From positions 1 to 64,000 of the forward strand of contig JAHEKE010000004.1 of NCBI GenBank assembly GCA_024638505.1: DNA of 64,000 nucleotides, read 5' to 3'. This document shows positions 7,865-17,352 of this stretch, in pieces. The notes under the pieces are model-generated. The model did not search any database and had not been told where the DNA came from. It saw only the letters and a program-made list of their open reading frames with translations. Positions within the stretch are counted from its first letter, which is position 1. Each line of letters begins with the position of its first letter. A program made the position numbers and the translations under genes. Source of the DNA: Gammaproteobacteria bacterium (GTDB lineage: Bacteria; Pseudomonadota; Gammaproteobacteria; Arenicellales; JAANXG01).

Positions 7865-9085
7865 TCACTCGAGGAATATCGGTGGGATCTGCCGGGTTAA
7901 AGATTCCTGATTAATCTCGAACACGACCGGAACCCGCAGCTCCAGTTTGGTCCCGCCCATTTCAACGGGCATGATGGGAAAAGGATCGGCTCGCTCGATC
8001 ATCTCAACCGCTTCTCTGTCCAGAATCGCGAATCCCGAACTTTGCTCCAACTGTATCGAGATAACTTTACCGGAACGGTCAATCACAAACCGCACGATTG
8101 CCCTGCCTTCTTGGCCAGCCAGTCGTGCCGCTCGTGGATAGTGCATATTTTCCCGCAGCCAGCCCTTTAGTAATCCGGCATAACGAGCGCTCACTCCGCT
8201 GATGTCATGCAATTCCTCGAGGGTAATCGCTCGCGCGATCTGCTCTTGAGGCTCGACCGAGGTGGATGCGGCAGTCTGCAGCGTGACGGCTGCACTAACG
8301 GCGGTCGCACCAACCTCCTCCACGCTCTCCAGGCTTGGTGTTTCCCTCGCTAGCGCCGCTGGTGTCACCTGTTGCTCTGGCTTTGAGGCAGCAGAGAGCT
8401 GTGCTTCGGTGGGGACCGGTTTGACTTCGTCCTTTACCGGCAGCTCCTGGTTTATCGTATCCTGCATCGGGATGGGCGCAATATTCAAATGCTCCAATTC
8501 GGTTGGAGCGGCAACGGGCTCGGGCACTTCCCTCTCTTGAGCTTCAAACTGCAGCGGGACCGGCCCGCGTGAGCTGACCTCTTCCTTACTGTCAGCCGTG
8601 GGGGCCAGCACCACGGCTTCCCTGGCCTCGCTACTCTCTTCCGCCGGCAGCAGCAGCGTAGTCGCGGCGATGACCTTATCGACGTCGCTTACTTCACTAT
8701 CGGCCCTAAGCACCGCCACATCTTTGGATTCGGGCGCTTCCGCCGCCTCTAGCTCAATCGCGCGGCGCCCTGTGCGCGGCGCGACGACGTCCTGGACTGC
8801 TTTTTCGACGTCTTCTACTTTCGGTTGCGGTACGGCGGACTGCCTCTCATCCATTGTAGTCGCGGAGGGCGGCACCAGAGGACTTGGTTTAGGACTGCCG
8901 AGCAGGCTGGTCACAGCAGACGCGTGGCCAGAGCCGGTGCCGAGACGAACGACAATCCTTTCGCTGCCTAATTCTTGATCCATCGGTAAAGCATGTCGCG
9001 CCGGTTCGAACCACATAATACCTGCAATATGGACTGAAACTGCGACCAGCAGCGCGACCGCCCAGTGTGAGGCATCAATCAGCAT
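7865..9085 (-). CDS. TonB-family energy transducer
   Basis: A 406-residue TonB-like protein. It has an N-terminal membrane anchor (about residues 8-27), a long low-complexity Glu/Pro/Ala-rich periplasmic spacer (about 60-290), and a C-terminal TonB domain with the typical YPRAARLAGQEGRAIVRFVI and DREAVEMIERADPFP segments. It would pass proton-motive energy from ExbB/ExbD to outer-membrane transporters. It is the last gene of an exbB-exbD-exbD-tonB operon, starting 2 bases after exbD ends. The spacer is longer than in classical TonB. Confidence 0.9.
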   Translation of the reverse strand: MLIDASHWAVALLVAVSVHIAGIMWFEPARHALPMDQELGSERIVVRLGTGSGHASAVTSLLGSPKPSPLVPPSATTMDERQSAVPQPKVEDVEKAVQDVVAPRTGRRAIELEAAEAPESKDVAVLRADSEVSDVDKVIAATTLLLPAEESSEAREAVVLAPTADSKEEVSSRGPVPLQFEAQEREVPEPVAAPTELEHLNIAPIPMQDTINQELPVKDEVKPVPTEAQLSAASKPEQQVTPAALARETPSLESVEEVGATAVSAAVTLQTAASTSVEPQEQIARAITLEELHDISGVSARYAGLLKGWLRENMHYPRAARLAGQEGRAIVRFVIDRSGKVISIQLEQSSGFAILDREAVEMIERADPFPIMPVEMGGTKLELRVPVVFEINQESLTRQIPPIFLE

Positions 9086-9087
9086 GG

Positions 9088-9495
9088 CTATTGCACGGCG
9101 TGCTCCGTCAGCAGGGTGAGCTCCCGCACGCCTGCCTGCCGCAAGATCTCCATGATATGGATCAACCGATTCGCTTCAATTTCAGCATCTGCTTTTATCT
9201 GAAATTGCCTCTCCGGATCCTGCTGCAACAAGTCTAAAATTACCTGATCAAGGGCTGCAATGTCGACTTCATTGTCCTCTAAAATCATGGGCCCGTCTGC
9301 GGGCACAATAATGCGAATCGGCTCACCACTTTGTACCTGACTACTGTAGGAAATCGGTGGTGATACGTCTAACTCATTAGTCGGAACAATTCGCCCTACT
9401 AGCATAAAAAAGATTAGCAACAGGAAAACCACGTTCACCATCGGCACCACGGTCACTTCAACGCGATGATCCTCTTGCGGTGGATTAATTCTCAT
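9088..9495 (-). CDS. exbD: ExbD/TolR-family protein (second copy)
   Basis: 135 residues: a short cytoplasmic N-terminus, one membrane helix (MVNVVFLLLIFFMLV, about 19-37) and a periplasmic ExbD domain. The proton-carrying Asp usual in the ExbD helix is replaced by Asn in the PMVNVVF segment, whereas the upstream exbD copy keeps PLVDVVF. The pair therefore probably forms a heteromeric ExbD, with this copy structural. It overlaps the upstream exbD by 11 bases. Confidence 0.88.
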   Translation of the reverse strand: MRINPPQEDHRVEVTVVPMVNVVFLLLIFFMLVGRIVPTNELDVSPPISYSSQVQSGEPIRIIVPADGPMILEDNEVDIAALDQVILDLLQQDPERQFQIKADAEIEANRLIHIMEILRQAGVRELTLLTEHAVQ

Positions 9496-9952
9496 ACCCA
9501 GGTTTCCGCGTTAACGCCACACTCTGCGCGCCAGAACTTTTCAACAAATCCAGTAAAGACACCACCTCCTGCAGGGAGACGCCTCTGCCCGGCTGCACCA
9601 GATAGCTGTATTTTGTATCTCCCACAGAGCGTTGAGCGACTTCCTGCGCAAGCTGCACTTCGGTTGTAGGCAAACCGCTGATATTGAGCGCGCCGCCCTG
9701 GCCAATCCTGATAAGCACTACGCCAAGATACTCTGCCGCTTTCTCACCCTTAGCAGCGGTCGGTGTCAACATATTGATCACCCGGGCATCATTAAAATTG
9801 GACACCAGCATGAAGAATACTAACAAGATGAAAACCACATCCACCAGTGGGGTCAAGATCACCATCGCCCGGCGACGCCTAAAGGCATCTTCGGTCCTAC
9901 TGTCTATGCGTTGCGTGAAGCTTGTCAGTGCCATGTTCAGCCGGCGGTTCAT
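9485..9952 (-). CDS. exbD: ExbD/TolR-family protein (proton-channel subunit)
   Basis: About 155 residues. A basic N-terminus (FRRRRAM) precedes the membrane helix TPLVDVVFILLVFFML, which holds the Asp expected to carry protons, then a periplasmic domain. I place the start at ATG 9952. An upstream ATG (9985) overlaps exbB further and a downstream ATG (9934) is also possible; none has a clear Shine-Dalgarno sequence. It overlaps the end of exbB, as expected for a coupled operon. Confidence 0.88.
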   Translation of the reverse strand: MNRRLNMALTSFTQRIDSRTEDAFRRRRAMVILTPLVDVVFILLVFFMLVSNFNDARVINMLTPTAAKGEKAAEYLGVVLIRIGQGGALNISGLPTTEVQLAQEVAQRSVGDTKYSYLVQPGRGVSLQEVVSLLDLLKSSGAQSVALTRKPGYEN

Positions 9953-10571
9953 TGAATGCCCAGGTGAATACCTGGGTAACCGCATTCTCCATATTGTGGG
10001 CGGTCCGTTGTACGATACGCTCGAACCAGTTCAGCATAGCCAGGGTCGGAATAGCCACCACCAGCCCAGCAGCGGTGGTTACCAGCGCCTCCCAGATTCC
10101 ACCCGACAGCACCGTTGGATTAACCCGGTTCCCTGCCTGCTCAAGCTGCTGGAACGCCTCGATCATGCCCAACACCGTACCCAGCAATCCCAGCAGCGGA
10201 CTCAAAGTTCCAATAACCTCCAAGCCGCGCAAGTATGAACGCAGTCGTTCCAGATAAACTGCAGCCACCCGTTCCGCCTCTTCCCTGACCATATTTTCGC
10301 TAAGATCACTTCGAGCATAGCCTACAATGGCGACATCCATCACCCGGGCCACCGGGCTTCGCCTGCGAGCCAGCATGCGTAATACGTCTTCATACTGACC
10401 CGAGCGATAATGACGCAGCGCTAATGGCACAAAGGAATTATCCAGAACATGCATGGAAGCAAACTGATAAACTTTGACTAATATGATGGTCAGCGCAATG
10501 ATGGATAGAGCCAAGAGGGCGACAAGCACCGGCCCACCAAGTTCCAGCAGAGTATTCAGCCGCTCAATCAC
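9897..10571 (-). CDS. exbB: MotA/TolQ/ExbB-family proton channel protein
   Basis: 224 residues with three membrane helices (about 15-35, 120-145 and 165-185). The ExbB signature LGLLGTVLGMIEAFQ and the segment EALVTTAAGLVVAIPTL are present. It pairs with the two ExbD proteins to energise the TonB-like protein at the end of the operon. Confidence 0.92.
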   Translation of the reverse strand: MIERLNTLLELGGPVLVALLALSIIALTIILVKVYQFASMHVLDNSFVPLALRHYRSGQYEDVLRMLARRRSPVARVMDVAIVGYARSDLSENMVREEAERVAAVYLERLRSYLRGLEVIGTLSPLLGLLGTVLGMIEAFQQLEQAGNRVNPTVLSGGIWEALVTTAAGLVVAIPTLAMLNWFERIVQRTAHNMENAVTQVFTWAFNEPPAEHGTDKLHATHRQ

Positions 10572-10601
10572 TTAGTCCTTACCTCGCTCAACCCGTTAGT
10601 G

Positions 10602-11048
10602 TTACTTGAAGAATGACACCAGGTTGCGTGAGGTAGTCTCTATACGTGCCAGACAATCACTGTACTCACCAGCCGGACCGCTGCAACTGAGAACGTCATT
10701 CAGCAAAATCCTTCCCAGCTGCTCACAGGACACATCCTGTATATCGAACAATTTGACGCTGGTTTTTCCCACTGGTAGAGGCGCCCCCTCCACAGCTATA
10801 CGCTTATTGATCAAGCCATCGGCATCGAACATTACCAAATCCAGCTTGAGTGAATCGTAGGACGTTCCGCTGTTATTCTCAAAAATCATGTAGGCACGGC
10901 AGGCATTCTCTACCGATTCCAACTTGTTCAGCTCAATCGTAAGGTTCTGTTGAGCAGAAACCGGGGTAGAACAAACGAATAAAAACAAACAGCAGAAGCA
11001 TACGTGATGCCGCATTGATGCCAATGATAATTTTAAAGTCCCGTACAT
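10602..11048 (-). CDS. Conserved exported protein heading the exb-ton operon
   Basis: 148 residues. A signal peptide precedes the mature part near VCSTPVSAQQ. GGAG lies 5 bases before the ATG at 11048; a second ATG at 11015 would also give a signal peptide. The core (LESVENACRAYMIFEN, LKLDLVMFD, KTSVKLFDI) matches, from memory, a family of unknown function found beside exbB/exbD in marine proteobacteria. The mature domain has a predicted beta-rich composition and four cysteines. It lies 30 bases upstream of exbB, so it is probably a periplasmic accessory to this TonB system. Confidence 0.7.
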   Translation of the reverse strand: MYGTLKLSLASMRHHVCFCCLFLFVCSTPVSAQQNLTIELNKLESVENACRAYMIFENNSGTSYDSLKLDLVMFDADGLINKRIAVEGAPLPVGKTSVKLFDIQDVSCEQLGRILLNDVLSCSGPAGEYSDCLARIETTSRNLVSFFK

Positions 11049-11197
11049 TCCATCTCCGGAATTGCTTATAGTCCACCCATACCCCGCACAGTGTAATGGC
11101 TTAATGCATTTACAGCCAGAGTATAAACGGACTTGAGTGGTGAATGTTTGCTCAAACGGTGCTTATTTTCTACTGATATCGTCTTACCGGCGCTGCT

Positions 11198-12301
11198 CTA
11201 CCGCGGGGCGCGCGCGCCGTTGAAAGCAGTCAAGTGTTGAACTCTGCGGTCACTTTCCGCAAGTGCACCTGTTGCGCTGTGCCAGACCGACCAGTTGTTC
11301 CAGATTAACAGATCTCCCGGTCGCCATTTATGGACATAGACATATTCCGGGTCGATCCCGGGGCGCATGAATTTTTCCAGGACATACTTGGATTCGACCA
11401 CGCCAAGGTGGCGTGGATCGTGTTTGCCAGTCTCTTCTAAATGGTGCATGCAACGCGGATGCGCCATCAGCGCTTTTTCTCCAGTCACCGGACAAGTCCA
11501 CACCAGCGGGTATACCTTGGCCGCCGGATCAGCGATTGGCATTCCGGCTGCATCCTGTCCCTGCTCGAATTTCTCTTCTGCCTGTGGGTCAACAACGCGT
11601 AGCCCATTTCTGGTATTGCCCAGATGATATGTGGCCATAAACGGATGCGCCCGATAATGCACCCGCATGCGCAATGCCTTGTCCTGTAATTCCTCCGGCA
11701 ATAGACGAAAGGCTTGGCGACCGCTGACAAACGCAGTTGCGCCCGGGGCACAATACAGCCGTCCGCCACAGCGGTCATCATAGTCAATCCATTTACCTGA
11801 ACTGCTCGGCGCTTCGACGCACAGCATCTGTGTGTACCGGCAGGGATCATGCGCATAAAAGGCGCCATCGATGTGCCATTGCAATGCTCCTCCGCCCAGC
11901 ACCTGTGAACTCTGCTCCTCTCCGTAGGCTTTGCGCTTCCCACCGAGCCGAACTTTTAGCCCAAAATGGTCGATCTCACCCTTACCTAGTACCAACACCC
12001 CCGGCTCATCCGGAATTTGATAGGTACCGGCCTCGTTACCTTGCTCAACCTTGAACGCTTCCCACGGGTTTTCTGTTTGATCCCGCCAGACTGTTCGAGC
12101 TTCTGCATCGACCATCTTATAAAACTTAACTTCGTCCGTGGGATGCAAATGACTCTGCGTGCGAAAAACCAGCAGCTGATTGCGATGCAGCGCCTCTCTG
12201 ATGGCATTTACCTGGTTAACAGCCAGCGCGGAACAATCAACTGCACAGACCTCAATGCCGAAATATTTACTGTTGATGGTGCGCAGATTCAGTTCAACCA
12301 C
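11198..12301 (-). CDS. TauD/TfdA-family 2-oxoglutarate dioxygenase (long form)
   Basis: A 367-residue Fe(II)/2OG oxygenase, longer than TauD. Iron ligands: HxD in LQWHIDGAFY and the distal His in SVWHSATG; the C-terminal RRVQHLTAFN supplies the 2OG-binding Arg. The first about 45 residues show the usual TauD N-terminal pattern. It diverges from the MesD-like methionine synthase across 157 bases. The substrate is unknown. It is not the DUF1852/MesX partner usually found with MesD. Confidence 0.82.
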   Translation of the reverse strand: MVELNLRTINSKYFGIEVCAVDCSALAVNQVNAIREALHRNQLLVFRTQSHLHPTDEVKFYKMVDAEARTVWRDQTENPWEAFKVEQGNEAGTYQIPDEPGVLVLGKGEIDHFGLKVRLGGKRKAYGEEQSSQVLGGGALQWHIDGAFYAHDPCRYTQMLCVEAPSSSGKWIDYDDRCGGRLYCAPGATAFVSGRQAFRLLPEELQDKALRMRVHYRAHPFMATYHLGNTRNGLRVVDPQAEEKFEQGQDAAGMPIADPAAKVYPLVWTCPVTGEKALMAHPRCMHHLEETGKHDPRHLGVVESKYVLEKFMRPGIDPEYVYVHKWRPGDLLIWNNWSVWHSATGALAESDRRVQHLTAFNGARAPR

Positions 12302-12457
12302 ACTTTACTCCTGTCGACGGTTGTACCATGGTAATGCAAGCGAAGTATCAGCATAACCTTACACTATGTTTATCCGTAACGCTGGACGCGGATTACTTCA
12401 GTAACGCAGCCCGTTAATTTAGTATGGGCTGGTGCAAAACGATCGGAGGCGTGATCA

Positions 12458-13477
12458 ATGCTGGAAACAACCATCGCGGGCAGCCTGCCCAAACCTGAAT
12501 GGCTGGCCGAGCCGGAGAAACTGTGGGCACAGTGGCGACTTGAAGGGGCGTCGCTAGAGTACGGCAAGCGGGATGCCGCACTCATGTGGTTGAAACAGCA
12601 GGAAGATGCGGGAATCGATATTGTAAGTAACGGCGAACAGTTTCGTCAGCACTTTGTACACGGTTTTCTGCAACAGGTAAGCGGCATCGACTGGAACATC
12701 ATGACGCCGATGGGCATCCGTGACAATCGCTACGTGGTCGATGTTCCCACCGTAACCGCGGCGGTCAGTCGAAAAGGTCCGGTACACAGCAGCGAGGTCA
12801 GGTTCACTAGAGCCCATACGAAACGACTGCTTAAGTTTACCCTTCCCGGGCCAATGACCATATGCGACACCATTGCGGACAATTACTATGGTCGAAGAAG
12901 TGACATGGCCATGGCGTTCGCCGAAATCCTGAATCAGGAGGCCGCCGAAATCGCAGCGCTGGGCGTCAATGTAATTCAGTTTGATGAACCTGCGTTCAAC
13001 GTTTTTAGGGATGACGTAAAGGACTGGGGCATAGAAGCGCTGCATCGCGCAATAGCAGGTTTACCGTGTAAAACCGCCGTACACATCTGCTATGGTTATG
13101 GCATAGAAGAGAATGTGAAATGGAAAAAAACGCTAGGTTCTGAGTGGCGACAATACGAGGAAATATTTCCCGCCATCAATCGGAGTCGCATCGACCAGGT
13201 CTCGCTCGAGTGTGCTAACTCCAAGGTGCCGATGTCCTTGCTCCGACTGCTGCGGGACAAAGAGGTCATGGTTGGGGCTATAGATGTGGCATCACATACG
13301 GTGGAAACATCTGAGCAGGTCGCCGCAACCATCAAACAGGCGCTGCAGTACGTCGATGCAGCGCGGTTATTTCCCTGCACAAACTGTGGCATGGCGCCTT
13401 TACCCAGAGACGTCGCCGTGGGTAAAATACGCGCGCTTTCCGGTGGGGCAAACCTGGTAAGACGATCCCTGGGGTAG
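12458..13477 (+). CDS. Core methionine synthase, MetE-like (MesD type)
   Basis: A 339-residue cobalamin-independent methionine synthase-like protein with only the catalytic MetE C-terminal barrel and no folate-binding N-terminal domain. Zinc ligands are visible as His and Cys in AVHICYGYG and Cys in PCTNCGMAPL. Segments such as NVIQFDEPAFNVF and TLGSEWRQYEEIFP match, from memory, the MesD group of folate-independent methionine synthases (Price and colleagues). MesD normally needs the oxygen-dependent partner MesX (DUF1852), which is not adjacent. GGAGG lies 8 bases before the ATG. The methyl donor is unknown. Confidence 0.8.
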   Translation: MLETTIAGSLPKPEWLAEPEKLWAQWRLEGASLEYGKRDAALMWLKQQEDAGIDIVSNGEQFRQHFVHGFLQQVSGIDWNIMTPMGIRDNRYVVDVPTVTAAVSRKGPVHSSEVRFTRAHTKRLLKFTLPGPMTICDTIADNYYGRRSDMAMAFAEILNQEAAEIAALGVNVIQFDEPAFNVFRDDVKDWGIEALHRAIAGLPCKTAVHICYGYGIEENVKWKKTLGSEWRQYEEIFPAINRSRIDQVSLECANSKVPMSLLRLLRDKEVMVGAIDVASHTVETSEQVAATIKQALQYVDAARLFPCTNCGMAPLPRDVAVGKIRALSGGANLVRRSLG

Positions 13478-13573
13478 CGCGCATGCAACGCCCACGGGGA
13501 GTTTCCATAATTTACGTCGAATTTCTCGTTATTATCTATAATGAATAGGCGTGGCCAGTAGCAGAAGGAATCG

Positions 13574-14257
13574 TTGGAAAAAACCGATATGAGCATGAGC
13601 ACAAACACAAAATCCGTTGTTCCGATTAAGAAAAAGCGGCAGGTTGCGCGACGGGCGACCAACGTAGTGTGGCACGATCTGCTGCTGGATAAAGCGACCA
13701 GATCACAGATCAAAGAACAGAATCCTTGCCTGTTATGGTTTACTGGTTTATCCGGTGCAGGCAAATCGACCATCGCTAACATTGTTGAGAAAAAACTTAA
13801 TGCCCGGCACAAACACACATACCTGCTTGATGGCGATAATGTGCGGCACGGTCTGAATAGGGACCTGGGTTTCACCGATGAAGACAGAATCGAAAATATC
13901 CGTCGTGTCGGTGAAGTAGCTAAACTTTTTGTCGATGCTGGAATCATAACCATTGCGTCCTTTATATCGCCCTTCCGCAGCGATCGTAGACTGGTTCGGG
14001 AACTGGTCGATCCCGATGAATTTATCGAAGTATTTGTGTCGGCTCCTTTGGAATTGTGCGAGAAAAGAGACCCTAAGGGTTTGTACAAAAGGGCCAGGGC
14101 GGGAGAAATTTCTCACTTTACCGGTATTGACTCACCATATGAAACACCGGAGCACGAGCACATTATCCTGGATACGTCTGAGCTGACTGCTGAGCAAAGC
14201 GCGGATCAGCTGATCGGTTACATGATCGTAAACGGCTTCATTGATAATCCAGCCTGA
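13574..14257 (+). CDS. cysC: Adenylylsulfate (APS) kinase
   Basis: 227 residues. Phosphorylates APS to PAPS for sulfate assimilation or sulfation. P-loop [11 protein letters not shown]-binding and kinase segments [27 protein letters not shown] and [12 protein letters not shown] are all present. The start is TTG 13574, with AAGGA 5 bases upstream; the in-frame ATG at 13589 lacks a spaced Shine-Dalgarno sequence. An N-terminal basic extension of about 40 residues precedes the kinase. There is no cysD/cysN next to it. Confidence 0.93.
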   Translation: MEKTDMSMSTNTKSVVPIKKKRQVARRATNVVWHDLLLDKATRSQIKEQNPCLLWFTGLSGAGKSTIANIVEKKLNARHKHTYLLDGDNVRHGLNRDLGFTDEDRIENIRRVGEVAKLFVDAGIITIASFISPFRSDRRLVRELVDPDEFIEVFVSAPLELCEKRDPKGLYKRARAGEISHFTGIDSPYETPEHEHIILDTSELTAEQSADQLIGYMIVNGFIDNPA

Positions 14258-14314
14258 TCATTAGCTAAATCCGGTTCAGCCTGCCAGGCCTGCTGAGTCA
14301 GGTATTGGCGTTAC

Positions 14315-15916
14315 TTAATGACCGGGAAATATCCGGTTTTGATTAACCTGCACCAGGCAAGGTTCAGTTGTGGTGAAGGCGCGGTCAAGCGCCGGCGCCA
14401 ATTGGTCAAGCGCGTTGACCTTGCCATATTCCCAACCGCAGGCCCGTGCCAGCAGCTCAAAGTCTGGATTGCGCTGACAAACACCGGTTGGCGTCATCCC
14501 GGCAGCGACCATGTCATCCCTGATCTGTTCCAATCGGTCGTTGTTCCATAGCACAATCTTGACGTTTAGACCCAATTCCACCGCAAGCGGCAGCTCCTGC
14601 ATGGTGTACTGCAACCCGGCATCACCGACGATGACCACGCTGGGTGCTGAGGGGTCGGCAATAGCGCCTCCAATCGCAGCCGGTAAGGCGTATCCCAAGG
14701 TTCCGAACCCCGTGGGGTGGTGCCAACTGTTTGCCCGCGGCAAAGGCATGAAGTCGATTGCAGTGTAAGCCAGCTGGGTCATATCGCTGAAAACCTGCGC
14801 ATTAACCGGCAGGCTGGCCTGCAGAACCTCGAGCACCTGCATGTGACGCTGCTCCTTTGCCGTCATGCTGTCGAGCACGGCTTTATTCAGCCGCTCGCAG
14901 CGCTGTGCGCTGTTAAGCGCATTGGCTTCCCGCTTGGTCACAGATAAACGCTTACCTAGCCTGTCCAGCGCCTCCGTCACGTCCGCGCATATGGCGATAA
15001 CTTCGCCCCTTGCCAGCAGGTTAGGGCTGTTTATATTGATTCGAATTTGCCGCGTTGGCAGAGGCAGCGCGTCATGCCAGTGATCAGTTTGACTTAGATC
15101 AGTACCCAGCAGGATAGCCAAGTCCGACTCACTGAGTAAGTCCTGTACTGCAGGCACGCGCAGCTGCGCGCCGGCGCTCAGCCTGTGCCCGGCTGGAATG
15201 ACACCCCGGCCTGCTACCGTGGTAATGACCGGGCAACCGATCGCCTCGGCCAGCTGCACCACCCTGTCGGAACAAAACCGAGTACCGCCGCCGGCGACGA
15301 TAACCGGCCGCTGTGCGGCCTCGATGTATTCTATAGCCCGCTCAATTTTCTTTTCGCTGGCAAGCGGCATGTCGGGTAGATCCACCGGCTGCCAGCGATC
15401 CGTAAGCTCCGCATGCAGCAGTGGAAGAGGCACGCTGATGTGTACCGGCCTGGGTCGTTCGCTGGTAAATACGGTGAATGCGCGGGCAATGAGTTCGGGA
15501 ATTTCAGCGACGCTCTGCGCGGTTGCGCTCAACGCCGTCAAGGGTGCCGTCACCCCAGCCTGGTCCGTGATTTCGTGCAACCGCACTCGATTGTGACCGC
15601 CGCCGTCCGGGGGATTGACTGGGGAGATGACGAGTACAGGCACAGAATCGGCAAAGGCTTCTCCCAAAGGGGTGGTAATGTTGGTCACTCCGGCACCGGT
15701 GATGACGAAACACACGCCAGGTCGACCCGATATCCGGGCATATCCATCTGCCATGAAGCCCGCACCCTGCTCATGGTGTGCGAGCACATGCGTAACCCCA
15801 CACGTTGTATCGGCCAGGCCGCGGTACAGCTCCAGCGTGTGCGTACCGGGAATACCAAAAACGTGGCGCACCCCGTAGTCCGCCAACAGTCGAGTTATGG
15901 CTGCGCCCGCTTGCAC
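14315..15916 (-). CDS. aruI: TPP-dependent decarboxylase, AruI-like (5-guanidino-2-oxopentanoate decarboxylase)
   Basis: A 533-residue TPP enzyme of the acetolactate-synthase superfamily. It has the N-terminal FGIPGTHTLELYRGL and AHHEQGAGFMADGYAR segments (catalytic Glu) and a C-terminal GDAGLQYTMQE motif ending in WNND. The N-terminal half resembles Pseudomonas AruI, which decarboxylates 2-ketoarginine to 4-guanidinobutyraldehyde. The divergent neighbour resembles AruH, which makes that substrate from arginine, so the pair supports this assignment. The start is GTG 15916, with an in-frame stop two codons upstream. A generic acetolactate synthase-like role is the alternative. Confidence 0.8.
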   Translation of the reverse strand: MQAGAAITRLLADYGVRHVFGIPGTHTLELYRGLADTTCGVTHVLAHHEQGAGFMADGYARISGRPGVCFVITGAGVTNITTPLGEAFADSVPVLVISPVNPPDGGGHNRVRLHEITDQAGVTAPLTALSATAQSVAEIPELIARAFTVFTSERPRPVHISVPLPLLHAELTDRWQPVDLPDMPLASEKKIERAIEYIEAAQRPVIVAGGGTRFCSDRVVQLAEAIGCPVITTVAGRGVIPAGHRLSAGAQLRVPAVQDLLSESDLAILLGTDLSQTDHWHDALPLPTRQIRININSPNLLARGEVIAICADVTEALDRLGKRLSVTKREANALNSAQRCERLNKAVLDSMTAKEQRHMQVLEVLQASLPVNAQVFSDMTQLAYTAIDFMPLPRANSWHHPTGFGTLGYALPAAIGGAIADPSAPSVVIVGDAGLQYTMQELPLAVELGLNVKIVLWNNDRLEQIRDDMVAAGMTPTGVCQRNPDFELLARACGWEYGKVNALDQLAPALDRAFTTTEPCLVQVNQNRIFPGH

Positions 15917-16118
15917 CTGCGCTTAGCTGGTCGGGGCCGGTGCTGATGTTGTGCTGCGCTTATGCATGCAACAATTCTCGGCTTAGATTAGCGGTACAAC
16001 TTTATAACAGAAATTTCCAGTCCCTGTCGTTTTTTAATGGCGTAGACCTTTCGCTGCACTGCCGCCTGCCTATATGATCCGGGCGCAAACAAATAATCCA
16101 AGCACCAAGGTTTGAAGA

Positions 16119-17291
16119 ATGCGCTACTCTGAGCTGACCAACCGCATTGCCGGTGAATCTGTTGACACTTGGCGCGTGCACTATCGCGCAATGGCAAGGC
16201 TGGATGCGGGAGAGCAGATTTTTTTATTGAGCGTCGGCCAGGAGAGCGACTCGCTCAGTCCGCCCGGCGTGATGCGCGCCGGTATCCACAGTATTGAAAG
16301 CGGCAGGCACCACTACACAGCAGTTGAAGGTGATCGCCGTCTGCGCGAAATCATCGCCCAGCGTCATGCAGGGCAGTGTAGTATTCCGGTTGACCCCGAC
16401 TGCGTCGTGGTATTCTGCGGCGCACAGAATGCACTGTTTGCCACCGCCCAGATCTTGCTACAGGCGGGTGATGAGGTCATTCTGGTCGAACCGTACTACA
16501 CCACTTACCCTGCCACCGTAACCGCCAGCGGCGCAACATTAGTCAGCGTTGTACTGAAACCTGAGGAAGAATTTCAACTGAACGCCGAACGTGTGATCGA
16601 AGCCATCACGCCTCAAACCAGAGCCATTTTAATCAACACGCCGAACAACCCAACCGGGGCAATATACACCCGAAAATCGCTGCAGGCCCTGGTCGACGTC
16701 TGCGGTGAGCGGGATATCTGGTTGATATCCGACGAAGTCTACATGGATATCGTCAACCAAAGCAGCTTGTGCCGGCCATGCAGCCTGCCCGGCGCAGATA
16801 AAGCTGTCATCTGTATTTCCAGCGTCTCTAAAACCTATCGCATGACGGGATGGCGTGTAGGGTGGGCCATTGGCTGCAAAGAGCTGGCGCAACACTACTA
16901 TAACCTCAACATGTGCATGAGCTACGGATTGAGTGGAATCGCTCAGGATGCGGCGGCACACGCCCTTGTACATGAAAATAAGGTTGCTACGGAGATTACG
17001 CGCAGGCTGGCGGCACAGCGACGGTTGGTCATCGATAAGTTGTCCGGCATACCGGATACCCAAATTTATGGCGGAGGCGGTGGCATGTTTGTCATCATGG
17101 ACATACGTAGACTCGGCGTTGACGCGATGTCATTTGCTGCAGGGCTGCTGGATGAAGAAGGGGTGTCGGTGCAGCCGCTGCTTGGCTTTGGCAACAGCTG
17201 CAAGGGTTTGTTGCGCATCAGCGCCGTGCTCAACGAGGATCGGCTGCTCGAGGCCTGCCGGCGTATTGCCCGCTACACGGCATCACTGTAG
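16119..17291 (+). CDS. aruH: PLP-dependent aminotransferase, AruH-like (arginine:pyruvate transaminase)
   Basis: A 390-residue class I/II aminotransferase. The PLP lysine is in SSVSKTYRMTGWRVGW; the substrate-binding NTPNNPTGA and SDEVYMD motifs are intact, and the C-terminal Arg is in LLRISAVL. The N-terminus (MRYSELTNRIAGE) and the overall pattern are very close to Pseudomonas AruH, the arginine:pyruvate transaminase. It diverges from aruI across 202 bases. Together they would start the arginine transaminase pathway; the later guanidinobutyrate steps are not in this window, apart from a distant gabD. Confidence 0.82.
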   Translation: MRYSELTNRIAGESVDTWRVHYRAMARLDAGEQIFLLSVGQESDSLSPPGVMRAGIHSIESGRHHYTAVEGDRRLREIIAQRHAGQCSIPVDPDCVVVFCGAQNALFATAQILLQAGDEVILVEPYYTTYPATVTASGATLVSVVLKPEEEFQLNAERVIEAITPQTRAILINTPNNPTGAIYTRKSLQALVDVCGERDIWLISDEVYMDIVNQSSLCRPCSLPGADKAVICISSVSKTYRMTGWRVGWAIGCKELAQHYYNLNMCMSYGLSGIAQDAAAHALVHENKVATEITRRLAAQRRLVIDKLSGIPDTQIYGGGGGMFVIMDIRRLGVDAMSFAAGLLDEEGVSVQPLLGFGNSCKGLLRISAVLNEDRLLEACRRIARYTASL

Positions 17292-17352
17292 AGAAAAGGC
17301 TGGGCAATTGTTTCGGCGCCAGATGCCTTTGCCCCGCTCATTCGTTTAACCG

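Noticed and set aside
9001-9012. GGTTCGAACC, resembling a tRNA T-loop
   Set aside because: It is a chance palindrome inside the TonB-like gene; no acceptor or anticodon stems around it.
11198-12301. MesX (DUF1852) partner of the MesD-like gene
   Set aside because: The sequence has clear TauD/TfdA iron ligands and family segments, unlike DUF1852.
13096-14088. 330-codon minus-strand frame spanning the methionine synthase and cysC
   Set aside because: Covers two well-supported genes on the other strand and their intergenic region; Ser-rich, no recognisable domain.
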